Assembly: GCF_001704415.2 (NCBI RefSeq)
Contig: NC_030811.1
Location: 75,596,069-75,660,068, forward strand
Origin: Capra hircus
Taxonomy: Eukaryota; Chordata; Mammalia; Artiodactyla; Bovidae
DNA length: 64,000 bases
Direction: 5' to 3'
Shown here: in pieces, positions 27,401 to 42,400 of the stretch
Numbering within the stretch: position 1 is the first letter of the stretch
Layout of the letters: every line of letters begins with the position of its first letter
The notes under the pieces: generated by a model
Seen by the model: the letters and a program-made list of their open reading frames with translations, nothing else
What the model was told of the DNA's origin: nothing
The model's database searches: none
Made by a program: the position numbers and the translations under genes

Positions 27401-30400
27401 AGGCTCTTACCAACACAACTCGACTCCGCTGGTGGCAGCCTTTTGTGATCAGCAATGGACTTGTGGTCTCCGGGGTAGAGCGTGCTCAGTGGGCACTAGA
27501 CAACATTTTGATTGGCGGAGCGGAAATCAATCCCAGTCAGCTGGTTGACACTTTTGATGATGGTAAGGAACAAGACATTGAGCAATCTTCCTTGTGTATC
27601 TTTTGTTTGCTTATGTCTTTACATGAATTACTACATGAAAAGCATTTAGATGAGTGTCTACCGTATAGTTACTGATCAACGAATGTTAGCTATTATTTTG
27701 CCTAATAGTTTATACATCTTCAAGGTTGACTGCTTGTTGAAATGTCAACAAAGAATTTAATAAATCCCATTAAAGACAAAATGTCTTGCTCTAAATATAA
27801 TTTGAAATTTCAGCAGCCCCAAATAATTTCAGTTTCTTTAAGAATTTCTATATGCAGAGATACATATTTTATTAGTTTGAAAGTATTCCAGGAAAAATCT
27901 TGCAATGGTAAAAGTTACCCAGACTAGCAATTATATTTTAAAAGTTGGGTAATTGTTGTACTAGCATTTAATAATCTTTTCTAGATTTGATTGCTATATA
28001 TATATATAATACCAATTAAAGAAAATAAAAATCAATCTTAAAGGATAAGCAAAGAGCTAGAGCATAGACATTCAAGTAGATCAACAATAAACAATTAATT
28101 TAAGAGAATAACATGCCATATTACTTCCAATTTATCTTAACAGAAGGCACCTCCCATGAAGAAAACTGGAGTTTTTACCCTAATGCAGTGAGGACAGCAG
28201 GATTCTGTGGCAATCCATCCTTCCACCTCTATTGGCCAAATAAAAAGAAGGACAAGACTCACAATGCACTCTCCTCCAGAGAACTCATTATACAGCCAGG
28301 ATATATGATGCAGTTTAAAGTAAGGGGAAGCGGCTTCTCCAGGCAGTCCGGTGTTACACTTGGGCGAGGGAGTATGGAGAGAAAGCTAATTTGAACAACT
28401 ATAAGGAAATGATTGATTTCATTCATTATAAGAGACTTTATTTTATGAATAAAAGAAGTTATCTTTCACAAAGGCCTTTATCTTATAGGATTATTTGAAC
28501 ACAGATATATTGAGACATAGCAAGACATGCAACTGTATTATATCTCAGATATGTAATCTTGACTTCGCTTTTACAAACCTTGGAAATACAAATCTCAAGT
28601 AGGTGCCTCTATCTCTTTCTTTGTCTCTATCCCTTTCTGTCTCTCTCTCCCACTAATTTCTCTACCACTTTCTCTTTATGCCTATTTCATACATCAAGCT
28701 TTGCTTCTTTATATGTCCTTTTTCATTATATCTTTCCATTTTTCTTTTCTCTCTGACTTCCAAACAGCAAACCTGTACATTAGCCCAATTGAAACCTCCC
28801 AAATCCTCAAAGATTTGAAAAGGACTCTCACTTCTTATTAATAAATGCATATTTTACTCATATAGGAAAATGAAAGAGAAGGCATAAGAGGTAATTAGTA
28901 GACAAATTAGAAAGATAAAGTACTATTGATTAATGTCTTACTGCATAAAACACTAAAAAGGGACATTACAGAAATGCAGTTTATTACTGGATCATTTTAA
29001 AGAGACAGATCAGTTGTTCTAATGCCCTTATTTAAAAAGGTGTGCTACAGTGACAGTTAACAGAAAGAATCCTTATTAGCATAAATAACATTGTGTTTGT
29101 ACCTGGGAGAAGGGGGAAATGGGGAGTTAATATGTATAGGGTTTCAGTTTTGTAAGAATTCCCAAGTTGAAGAAAAAAGGCAAATTTTCTGTTTTCCTCA
29201 GCTTTGTATTAAACTCTCCTTCAGAGACTGGAGGGTGAGGCAAGTCCCCCCGAATGCCACCACCCCTTCAGGACTATCCTTACCTTAGTGACATGAAGGA
29301 CACTCAAAGCCACATCCAGTGTTACACTACCCCTAATTCCAAGCCACGTCCCTTAAGAGTGAAGGCTTTTCCTCCCCCAGGCCCGCATCACACTTATATT
29401 TTTGATTAAGTTGGTTGGGGCCTCCTCTTTTGTTGCTTCTGTCAACCCAGAACTGAAAAGACTGAAATTTTCTTCTCTAGCCAAGTCAGTTTGTTCCTTT
29501 TAAAAAAGAAAAAAAAAAAACTTGTCCCCAGAAATTTAAGAATTAAAGTGTCACTAAATCTTCAACTTTAAAGTCACCACAGACTTTCTGAACACCACGT
29601 GCAACACCTTTCACCCATTCCTCACTTTTTCATTTTCTCTGTTCTATTTGGCACTCTTGTACTTGTATTCTCCAGCTAGTGAAATTCTCTTTCCCCTCAG
29701 CTTCTGGGTTCTCTGCTGCTCCTCCTCTTACCTTCTTAATAGCTATGTCTATCTCCTTTTTGGTTCTTCTTCCCTCAACCCACTAAATATCAGCATTTCT
29801 TAGTACTTCTCCCAGGCTTTCCTCTCTTTTCATAGACATTCTCACTATTGAGAACTTCATTCATCCTCTGGCTTCAAGTATCATATCTTTAAGGGCAACT
29901 CCAAGACCCAACCTTGACTGGCTCGTCAACATTTAATTCAGTACTTTTAATTGCCTGTATACTTTTCTATACCTTTGAATTATTGGCATCTCAACTCAAC
30001 ATGTTGAATAGTGAACTTCCTATCTTCCCACTTCTGCTAACTCCTCTCTCTGATTTTCCTATTTCTCTTGATGGCATTGCCTCTTACTTATTCACCAGCT
30101 CTAAATTTTAATTTAGTCTTTGATTTATCATTTTTCACATCTAATTAGTTACTCCATCTTTTTAATTCTAATTCCCTGTATTCCTGACACCCATCCCATC
30201 TCTTCTCTTTGCACTGTTACCACCTTCATTCTGGCCCTTATTAAATCAGTAGTCTTTTCCTGTCTAATCTCTCTCCACTTCACATGTCTTCAGCAGCACA
30301 GATTGATCCTTACAAAGCACAGCTTTGATACATCATTCCACTGCTGATTGATGAATTCTTTTCTTTTTTTAATTGAAATATATTTGACATATGGCAATGT

Positions 30401-33400
30401 GTAAATTTAAGTCATACAGCATGTTGATTTGATACATTTATATATTATAATACAGTTGCCACAATAGTGATAGTTAGCACCTGTATCATGTCACATAATT
30501 ATTATTTCTGTTTGTAGTTGGAATAATTCAGCTCTCCAACTTCTGAAGAATTATTTTCTTACCCACTTAATCAGATTCAACCTGTCCTTCCTATGAAGCA
30601 CCAAAGCATTGTATTTTTTTCTGGTTTCCATTTCCACTGCTGGAATACACTTTGTATTCTCTCTATGAAACCACTGTTATTTTATGAATAAGCATATAGT
30701 ATGAAGTTTATAGCACCAACCTTCCCTGGTGTCAGCACTGAAATAGGACTTGTTGATTGAGTAGATGATTAGAACTTAAATTTGAATCACCAAGTCTTTA
30801 TAGCATTTATGCACTGTTGATGATTCAAGCATTTAATTGTATGTGATATGGAATACTTTTATCTACATGGAAATGGAAAAAACTAGGAATAAATAGTAAG
30901 TATTTAAAAATTACTATTTTTAATTACATATAAAAATGTAATGGTAGCATCAAGGAGGTTAGTAAATCAATGAAACTATCTTGAACCAGTGATACTTTGT
31001 TTCTTTCCATTAATTCTCCGAAAACTACTTTCCTTTTGACCAATTCATCTTCCCCAAATTTACAATTAGTATGTTATACTAATTAAGTAAATATAAATAG
31101 TAATTTTTAACCTTAATTCTCATCTCCTTGCAAAATGGTATGACTTGTACAAAACTCAAAAGAATGCCTTCTTGGTGTCTGGCAGGCTGCTCTGTAAAAG
31201 CTTCTTCAAATACTTCTTGGTTACTTATCATAGTCATAATGAGAGATGGGAGTTCTCATTAATGATAGGCATTATTTAATCTTGCTGATACATATCAATT
31301 ATCTGCTTGTTTTAGATTGTGGTGGGTTGTGAAGCCACTTCTTGTGGTGACCTTCATTCCGTAATGTTGGAATACACTAAAGATGCAAGGTTTGTGAAAT
31401 CACTTTTTACATTTCCTCCAAATGTGTATATACAATTCAAATGGTTGTCTGTTTTTAAGGCAACTGCTCATAGGGAAGCATTCTTATGTATTAGAAGTGG
31501 CAGTTAATTGCATGCATGTGAAAATGTTATTTGTATAAAATTCACAATGTATCTTATTTTCAATTTTTCCTCAAACCAAGAAAAATAAATTTCATTCTAG
31601 GCTGCAGCCAACAAATTTTATATTTTAAAGTAAGACACTGTATTTGTCCTCAAAGTAGAACTCTCTTTTATTTATGTTGCTTGTTTTCAACCAACCCTAA
31701 TAAAAATATAAATCAATGAAAGATCTGATTATGCTTTAGCTAGAGTCACATCCCCTAAAGCATAGTAGCACTGTTAACTATAAGTCTGACTTAGTGCAGT
31801 TACCTCTTTAGGGTGTCTATAGGCCTGCCTCCCACCACCACTTTGAAAAATGAATTATAGTAATAAAGTTTGGGTAGACAGAGAATTTTGTCAGTCAACT
31901 CCAGGTATAGTTCTTGTAGTAATATCAGGGAGAAGAAGCCACTAGAGTCAGCTCTGTGCCTGCTATTATTTTATTTTGTCATCTGTAACTATGTTAATGT
32001 GCTTATAAAGAGTTAGGGTATATCTTATTTGAAATAATTTTCAAATTTTCTTTTTATTATATGTAATTATATATATGTATATATTAAATTTATATTAAAA
32101 TTTCTTAATTTAACCCAATCATTAAGCATTACCTTGACATGAGACAGCTGTCTAATGCAGCCTCTGAAGAGCTGTCTAATGCAGCCTCTCTGGTTTCTGC
32201 AGGTCCGATTCCTGGCAGCTCGTTCAGACCCAATGCCTTCCTTCCTCTTCAAACAGCATCGGCTGCTCCCCCTTCCAGTTCCATGAAGCCACCATCTACA
32301 ATGCTGTCAACAGCTCCAGCTGGAAGAGAATCACCATCCAGCTGCCTGATCATGTCTCCTCCAGGTAGGCTGCATACTTAGGTAAACTGTGTGGAATGTC
32401 CTGTGAGTCTGTGCAGAGCTCATATAGTGACTCGACAGCAACTGATAAAAGGAGTCTAGACTTTTAGTTATAGTTCTAGTCCCCTCTCCCCTCATCTCCC
32501 CGCTCCTCTCACTGCCCCATGCCCCTAAATGGCAACTCCATGTGCCCATAAGAAATAGGATTCTTCTTTGTAAATGATTCACAGACCTCAACGTTTCTTT
32601 TCATTAAATACCACAGCACACACCAATCTCAGTCACAGCGCCTAAGTGAAAAATGTCCCAAGACTTGTACTTGGCACCACAACTGCCCTAGTGTTCGATG
32701 CTCCCAGAGGCTCTGCTGTTCCCCCCACAACCAGTGCCCTCTGGGGTGTGCCAGGCTAATCAGGTTATACTGAGTTGCAGGGTAAATATAATGGAGCACA
32801 GTCTTCCTAGAGTAGCATTTATTTTCCCCAAAGATTTGGAAATGACACACCACTGTAGGAAAAATGGATATGGGCTTATTATGGAATAGAACAGGAAATG
32901 CACATAAATTTTTGAGGAATTTTGGGGGTTTACTTCCAGAGTCTGAGGGGTACAAGTTCACTCACCTCTGCCAATTGTGATGCTTCGGGGGAAAGTTTTA
33001 GAAGCCCTTTTCTTAGAAATAGCCCCTATCTCCAGAGACTAGAGGCTGGACACACCCATGGGCAACAAAAGCCTCCTGAATCCCTTCTGCTTTCAGTGCA
33101 ACACAGTTCCGCTGGATCCAGAAGGGCGAAGAAACAGAGAAGCAGAGCTGGGCAATCGATCACGTGTACATCGGAGAGGCTTGCCCTAAGCTCTGCAGTG
33201 GGCACGGATACTGCACCACCGGTGCCATCTGCATCTGCGATGAAAGTTTCCAAGGTCAGAATCCTGGTTTGTTGTTCTTGACCCAGGAGACAGTAGGGTT
33301 CTCCTCATTTTAACATGTGTGCAAAGGCCACCAGGGAATGGATAGAAACTCTGGCCTGAGGGATTTGAGATAGATGATGCACTCTTTGATCACAGACTTA

Positions 33401-36400
33401 TTTACCTTGGGGCTGAATTTTGAAGGATAATTTTATGCTATGTTCCTTGAATTTTTTAAAATGCAGATTTTATCCACCCCCCTTGAATATTCTATAGTAC
33501 CTTACATTCTCCAACTTCCACGTGACTCCCTGCCCCAGCCTTTACCTTCCACACTTGATTTTTGCTGTGGGCCTCTCTCCTTCCCTACCTGGCTGCCTGT
33601 CCCCAGACACAGGACCAATATTCTTTCTTCCTCGGGCTCTCCCAGGGGCAGCAGCCCCTGGCCTCCCAAGATGGAGCTGACGATTCAAAATGTTCTGTTT
33701 CCCAGGTCTCTTCATCACATACACACACAGAAAAACCTTCATAACTCAAAAAATACATTTTTACTGCTTCAGTTTCTAGAGGCTGATGATGCGTTTGGGG
33801 CAAAGTATCTACTCAACTGCTGAGATCCCAGGAGGTTGCTCTGTCAGTCCTGTTTGAAAGCCTGCAGCCCTGCTTTCCTTTGATGAAATGTTTCTCACAG
33901 GTTTCAGCCTCTATATTACAAAGTTCACTGTATCCAATTACTATTACATCCTCGGAGCCTAATTCTTGACAAAGAGCAATGCACACTAAATTTTTATACT
34001 GAACCCTTACGTTGCCTTATGCTTTACTGTTTACACAAGTATCCCCCCATTCATTCAGCGGAGTCATTCAGTACTTATGATACCCACCCCCATAAATTAA
34101 CTATGTTGAATGTCACCATTATCACTTTATAGGTAAAGAAATTGAGGGGAGCATAAGTGACTTCCCTAATAGTACATGTCGGGAAAAAGACCAGAAACCC
34201 AGGTAGTTCTTTCCAATCAGTCCCTATGTCTCTCAGAGATGAGAGGTTTATCCAAAGAGGACCAGAATTAGCTTCTCCCAAGTGTACAATGCAAGAACCC
34301 ATAGATTTGGATTCTGGAGTAGAATCTACTTAGCTTTCTTGATGGATGCTATATCCTTGCCTCCAAATGAAATGAGTATGATAAATATAGACTGCTGCAC
34401 ATCTCTGATGTTAGAAATTCTTAGCCGCTGTCTTCTTCCCCTGGTCGTCTTATTGCTGAGATCAGCTGGGTCTGTCCAAGTGTTAGCTAGAGAATTTGAA
34501 CTTTTAGGCAAATGAACAACTCAGCTGTCTCACTAGGAGTCCTAGGTGTCTAGAATTTGCCCTTTTCTCTGATCCAACAGAACTATGAGCTTTTGATTTT
34601 GAGTTATTTTAGACATTGAGAAAAGTTGTGCTTTTCCAGTCAAGGAAAAATGTAGAGACATACACACTTGCTAAAGTAGTGCCTTCCTTAAATGCCTGTA
34701 TTGCAGTTCTGTTATCTCTGAGAAACACTTCCAGTTTATTATTCCTGTATTTATTCCAGCTTCATTATGGAATATTTTATATGTACTCAGTATTATGCTA
34801 GGTACTACAATCCAACAATGAATAAAATGTAGACTCTGTTCTCAAGAATCAACTATAAGAGCTAGAAGGAGAACAAGAACATGACTTCTTTCCTGCTATT
34901 TTCTTATCATGCTAGGGAAAAAGAAATTATGTTGCCTCTCATGCCAGGGTGAGAGCTCCCTTCTAAGACCCATGGCTGGTAAACATGCAAGCCCAGCCAG
35001 ACGCTGTGTTTTTTTTTTAAACAATGGGCTTATACCAGTACTAAGTACATTAGCACCTACCTATTTTAGTAAATATCAACTCAAAAATAATATGACTTTT
35101 CAGCAACATAAGCTAATAACTGCTGAAATAAAAGAGAAATATTTATCTCTAGGAATCTATATCTGCTTGGTATTTTGTCATTCTTACAGTAAATCTGACA
35201 TTGATTGGATTAAATGTGAAATTGAATGCTTGTTCATAATCTTTGATTCATAATCAATGATTCTGCTTGTTCCAGCTAATCTGTGCAACTATTCATTTCC
35301 CTCTAGGCGACGACTGCTCTATTTTCAGTCATGACCTTCCCAGTTACATTAAAGATAATTTTGAGTCAGCAAGAGTCACTGAGGCAAACTGGGAAACTAT
35401 TCAAGGTGGAGTGATAGGAAGTGGCTGTGGGCAGCTGGCACCCTATGCCCATGGGGACTCGCTCTATTTTAATGGCTGTCAGATAAGACAGGCTGCCACC
35501 AAACCTCTGGATCTCACTCGAGCAAGGTAACAAAACTCCTGTGTTGTAGTTCAGATACAGAATCAGTCACAAGCACATCACTGTCCATTGTTAGATATGA
35601 TCATGAACTTCATGGCACGGGTGTCACTAAGCAGTAGAAACTTAATATCAACTGAATTTGATATGAGAAAGTATATGTTTTCACAACGCAGAATTATGAT
35701 TTGCTTAAATTTAGTATAGAGTTATCTTGTGAGTGGTGGTAAAATAGGCATAAGCTTAGAGAAATGGTCAAATATAAAAAATAGAGAAGTGTATCACAGT
35801 AACAGTGCTATAGGTCGGTTGTATGTCAATAAAATGGAAAAGTAAATAATTGGTTATGAATAATCTATATAATTTAGTGTGGATCATATGCAAGGATGTA
35901 AATACAAGTGTGAGTGTGAAGATTTATAGTAATGCAAGCTTATATAGTCCTATATTTAGCATATGTATCTACAAATGGAAATGGAAGATCGATGGTTGGA
36001 TAGATGGGAACTTTAAAAGTTCACACAGTTTAGGAACTGTATGCTAATGTAGAATAGAGAAGACAAAGGAAAAGAGACCCAGGAGGGTTGAATTTTCTTC
36101 CCCACCTGCCCTTCCAGCTCTGCACCTAAGCCGGAGAAAACACAGCTTTTTGTCTGCCATACAAGTAACTTTGCTTTAAATTGATTAGTGCATTTACAGG
36201 TTTAAGTCTAGCAGTTTATTTGACCACCTATTAATCACTCTGTTAATCACTCAGGAATTTTATTAATCACTTTAGGAATCTTATAAAGATAGATTTCCTA
36301 TGTTTAAAAATTATATCTTATAAGGGCAAGGATGCCTGTGAGAAGCACATCAAACACAACAGCAGACATAGTCCAGAGCCTGCATGTCTAACTCAGTTTT

Positions 36401-39400
36401 CCCTCTTCTCTGATCTCCAGACATCTTTTCCTAAAATAAACATGATTTATCCTTGTCCAGATTCTGTTCAGCTTGAAGCTATTTATAAAAAGCGTATAGC
36501 ACAGAGACACAGTTCTTGAGTCACTAGCCTATTGTGTTCCCCCTTTGCCTGTCCAAGAAATAAAGCCACTCTTTCCTTCTCCACCATAAAAAGCATATAG
36601 AGTAAATAGTATGGCTTTATTTCTTGTCTTCTCCATGTCCTCAGCTGCCTATTTGGCTGATATCACCTTGCAGAAAACAGAAGGTGTTTCAGGAGAAATG
36701 TTCAAACAAGATTTCTAACATCAAAGGAAGGAAGAAAAAGATCTTTGAAAGTCAGAATTTTCTCTGTGTAGAACACCTTCCAAGCTTATTTTTCATATGT
36801 ATGATGTAAAAGATAGTAAAATAAATTTTGTTATTTATGTGACTTAGTCATAAGACTGGATGCTTCCATTTTTACCATATTATGAACTTGAAAATTTCAG
36901 CACTTAGAAACAAGATTTAAAAAAATAAAGTATAACTCCTTGAATACTACCTGACTTTTGTTTAAAAATGAATTCTCCTTTGTTTTTTTCAGCAAAATCA
37001 TGTTTGTTTTACAAATTGGGAGCACATCACAGACAGACAGCTGCAACAGTGACCTGAGTGGCCCCCACGCCGTGGACAAGGCCGTGCTGCTGCAGTACAG
37101 CGTCAACAATGGGATCACCTGGCATGTCATCGCACAGCACCAGCCAAAGGACTTCACCCAGGCTCAGAGGGTGTCCTATAACGTCCCCCTGTAAGTGCCC
37201 AGAAAGGAAAATCAACAGGGTGTGATGAAGTTATATGAACAAACACCACAAAGTCAGTGGTGGCAGAACCAAGACTGACTAATCCAGATCCCCAGAGTTG
37301 TGGTACTATTTCCTGTTGGGACAACTGACAAAACTTGGAGCCAAGAATAAGAGCAAGAGGGAACAGAGAAAAACAATTAAATACCAAGGTGCTTTGTGCA
37401 TATTTCCCTCCCAGTAATGTGTTTCTAGTCCTTTAGAAGACAACATTTTAAGTCTCCTTCTGGGTACACTGGTTTGAGAATTTGCTGAGGATAGGTAGGT
37501 TTGTCAGTTTTGCCTGGCATGGTACCCTAGTGTCTAGCATCTAACCCATCACACAGAAGGTACATCCCATTTGTTGACTGAAGATGCAGCTCTTCCAGGT
37601 CCTAGTGGACCAAGGGGAAGAAATGAGAGAAATGTAGGATTGTAAATCCTTGAGTAGCCAGTAAAATGTGATGCTGCTTAGAAGAATACTGTGACCTAAG
37701 CAAATCTAAATTCCATACCCAAAGTTCTGTTGATTTAGAGTAGCCTATTGTATTTATTGGACTTCCCTGGTGGCTCGGATGGTAAAGCGTCTGTCTACAA
37801 TGTGGGAGACCCAGGTTTGAGCCCTGGGTTGGGAAGATCCTCTGGAGAAGGAAATGGCAACCCACTCCAGTACTATTGCCTGGAAAATCCCACGGACAGA
37901 GGAGCCTGGTAGGCTGCAGTCTGTGGGGTCGCAAAGAGTCGGACACGACTGAGCGAAGGAGTGCATGTATTGTATTTACCAGAAAGTTCTCTCTTATCTA
38001 GTGTTTGACCTCTCTTCTTATCTGTAACCTAGGGAGGCACGGATGAAAGGAGTTTTATTGCGCTGGTGGCAGCCACGCCACAATGGAACAGGTCATGATC
38101 AATGGGCTTTGGACCATGTGGAGGTCGTGCTGTGAGTATCTGATACATAACATCTCATGTCCATTTCAGAAAGGTTTGAAATTCCTTTGATATGGCATGC
38201 TCCTTAATTCAGTAAGAATTGTTCCTGATGAGAAACCCCCACAGGATCACTTTGGCTTCCACTCTTCCACAACTGCAAACTATAGCTCTAGTCAACAAGT
38301 GATATTACAAGGCCCCGAGTATAACTTAATGTACCTTAGAAAACTTCAGTAAGTAACAGTTTATATAACAGTTTGACAATATTAATTCAATGGGATTGAA
38401 CGGAAGTCTCCAGGTAAATGGGATCAGTGCCTTCGTGAAGTCTGGGTTGCCTTATAAAATGGAATGACATCCTGAAAAGAAAAAGGATCTGTGCTGGTCG
38501 ATGTGCAGAGAATCACTAGTTCATGTGTCTGATTACAAACACCTATCCAAGCCACAGATGCCCGGGGCATTCTTCCATTTAGTGACATGGTCAAAACCAG
38601 AACAAAGAATTTGGTTTCAGATTCCTCGTGATTTTAATCCCAGCACCTAAGAAGTCAAGGGTGTCCCCTCCATGGTTTCTCCCATAGAATAAGGTTGTCA
38701 GCACTCTCAACTAGCTGGGTTGACTGTACCACAGAGATGACTTGCTTTTTTTCTAACAATCTAGTTCCTGTAGAACTGGAATGCTTATGTCTCGGCGGGT
38801 TCGGACTGATGGCTCCAAGTGGTTGGCAAGGAGAGGCGAATCTTCTCGGTAGATAGGTTCAAATGTTCATTCTGTTTACCAAATAGAAAATGAAATCAGC
38901 CCTTTGGCTGGTTTCAGTCATTTTGAAAGCAAATTTAAATGATTAATTGGTAGGAAACCTACCAGATTTGTTTTCTTTCAATCATAGCCATGAGCTGAAT
39001 TTTTCAGTCTTGAGTTAGTCCTTGTCCTAGTTTTCACTGAGGCACCTGCTTGCATGGCATCCATATCAACCCCCAGATCCAAGAGCAACCCAGTCCCTAC
39101 ACAAGCTCCCACTGTGCGCTCTGCTGCTTTGGACCACTTGCTGGGCTCTGCCTCCATAAGAGAAGGTTGATGTTTATAGTAACAGTCCAGACTCAGTTGA
39201 CTCCATATAATGAGGCTGATGTTTCACTTAGATTTTGATCTCCTCGGACTGCATTATGCCAGGAGACTAGACTAAGCTGGGCTCTAAAATGAATGATTTT
39301 TGGTAAGGTCAGAGAGAGCAAGATATCCAGACAGACCAAAAACCAACCCTATTCTTCCCCCATCCATTCTTCCCTGGCTACTTTCCTTTCAAAGGAGTGC

Positions 39401-42400
39401 TTCTCAATCTGATTGAACATGAGATACACTTAAGAGCTTTTGGAAGCATCAACATGTGTCCCAATGCCCATACCCATCCCTATGGACAGTGTGATTTCCA
39501 CTGATCTGCAGTGAGACCTGAGCATCAGTCTTTTTTAAAAGCACCTCAGTTCATTCTAATAAACTGTTTGAGAATCAGATTTAGAATTAGTAACTAGTTT
39601 TTATCTTTCAAGTCTCTCTCTGAGACAGTTTACATTAATGGAGCTTCCTATCCCTCACAAAGCATTACCAACTTTTATGAAAAGTTCAAAATTTGACAGT
39701 CCTCAATAGAAGGCAGGGTGCTAATACTGACCTTGGGTAGATATAACAAATCTTACATGTCATGTGTTTGAATAGATGTTTCTTCTCCTCCCACCCAGCC
39801 GAGCAATTGCAGTTATCCATTTCAGATTTCAAAGGCTTATCATCACCACAGTTCCTTCCCACAGAATAAAATTAAAGAGTAAGTGGGTCAGAAGTACAAA
39901 TATACTCCCTGGTATGAAATAACCCCTTCACAACTCGGGAGTCAAACGGAGGTGACCTGCTGCCTCAAAGGTTCACATCATATAGTTCCCAAGGGAACCT
40001 TCTGGTATACCTGGCATTGGTATTAATTTTTATAAGCAGCTGCCAGCTTCATGATATTCTTGTGATATTATTACAAGAATCAACCTAGTGTTTCTGATAT
40101 TTTTTCTGGAGCAATAATCTGCATTTGTAAAGACTTTACTTTTATTCTGTCTCCAGAATTTTAGTACTTTGAAGAATTTATCACTTACCAGCCACCTGTC
40201 TGCTCTTACTCTGTATGATTTTCTCAGAGTCTCAGGGAACTAAAACATTCTGAATGTGAAAAGGTCATTGCCTCACATGCAGAGTATTACATGACTTGAG
40301 TTTTATTCAGAGTCTTCTTTTCAGTGAATGATTTTAAATTATAACTTTATACATGTAACCATAAAATTTTATATATTGATAAACATATGTATACATTATT
40401 ATATGTTAAAATTTGTTAAAACTAAAGGAGTTACTTTGTTTTCCTTCTTTTTTGGAAGGAAGAAATATTTCATAAAGTTGAGTTTAATCAATAAGTTCTT
40501 TTAAAAATACCATACAAAGAAATTATCTTTTCAGAACTATTTTTTGATTTTTTGCTTTTGTATTAGGATTTAATATGTCCATGCCACTGTATTCTTTTAA
40601 ACTACGTCTTTTCAGAAGAGTCACAAAAAATTTTAAGGCATTTGTTAGTCAATATGCCTTCCATAGCTCTACATAATTTATTTTAATTCATTCATTTAAT
40701 GAGCTTAAAATTAAAGTTCCAGATAATTCAGAAAAATAAAATAATTTTTCCAAGTGTCTTTCAAGCAGATAAAACACAAAGAAACCAGCCAAGGTTCATG
40801 TCACAGTTCACAAATATTACTAATTATATCTTTGCTGCAGCAGATGTATATTTAGAAATAGGTGAAATACTCCCATAAAGCCCTATTAAATTCAAAATCT
40901 CATCCTAATTAATTATACTTATGTATAATAACAGTTATATAAACTAAGATTGTTGGTTTTTTAAGTGTGGCAGGAACAGGAGGCTTGAGGTGCATACCTA
41001 AAGAGATACAAGCCCTACCTAATTGAAAACTGCAAATAGGGCAACTGATATGTTTTTTGCAACCAGTGGTTGGAGGTATACATTTTTAGAATGTATTTTC
41101 TTTTTTGAGTAAAGACTGGCCCTAATATAGCTTTATTACCATAGTTTAGCTCTTTTGCATGTGCACTAAGGACACATGCTAAAAACTCTGAGAAAGAAAA
41201 CCTGTGATCACGCATGGTATCTTGAGTCTATCCTCAGTACTGCCCATATTAGTGAGAAGATACATGAGTTTGATGAGAAAAAAAAAAATGTAGCACTTTT
41301 GAAAATATTTCAAGGTTTAGGAGTGCATCCTAAATGAACAAGATACAGAACATATTTTTAATTTAATAGTTTAATTCTAAAATACTCCATCCAGAAGGAT
41401 TTGAGTTTCATAAATATGGATATACAGAATAAGCCCCACACCATAAAGATAAAAACTACCGTTTTGGCATTTAACAAGCAAAGTCACTTATGCCTTATGC
41501 TTGTTTGAGAGTGTAATCTCCCCACTCTGATGATTTTTTCAATAAAACCTGTACATGAAAAGCACTTCATGATGATTAGCCCTTGCTAATCTGCCACAGA
41601 GCAGATGAACCGAATTGACAGATCACTTTTTCCCAGCCTCACTAGCTTACAAAAAGTCCTCATCTGTAAAGTCTGAGTGATGCAGTGTAACACAGGCATT
41701 GACAATCAAGTGTCAGAAACCTAATTTCTCTGAATTCATTGGCTAGTGTAGAATATTTGTTTTTCCGTAAATGTTTGTGAATACATTTGGGCAGATCCCT
41801 CACAAGATCCATGCTGGTGGGGTCTTCTTAGGATAAAAGAGAATCTTTTTTTTAACCTTTGTTGCCAGGGCACTCATCCTTCTATCCTAAGAATCTCCCT
41901 CACCCAACTATGCATTTCATTCACACATCACATTTCCTGTGTATGTGTCTTAAGTCACAACCTGTCATGTGTATGATGAAGTGAGCTGATTTTTGCATGT
42001 GTACCTTGAAAGTAAACTGCTCAGTAAAGAGTCAGCCTTTGTGAACTGAGTTACCAAAAAAGTGAATTATCACCACATTTGCTGAGAATTGAAAACCAAT
42101 ATGTTGCTAACTATGGTCTTAAAAGCATTTATCAGATTCTAATAATATGAGTTCCATCATGGCCATTCCCTCATGCTATTCATTATCAAGATACTGTCAT
42201 ATTTTTGGCACAAATGATTTATGGAGAATAATGTATTACATTTGTTGCAAAGCATATTTATCCTTCCTTAAATTTGATTGTGTTATTTGATATACAGGAC
42301 TTACTATTTCAAAAAGCCCATTCCTTAATATATTCAGGAATAAGTATCTTCTAAAATGTAAATAATTGAAAAATCAAATAATAACATTTATGGTAGTTAT

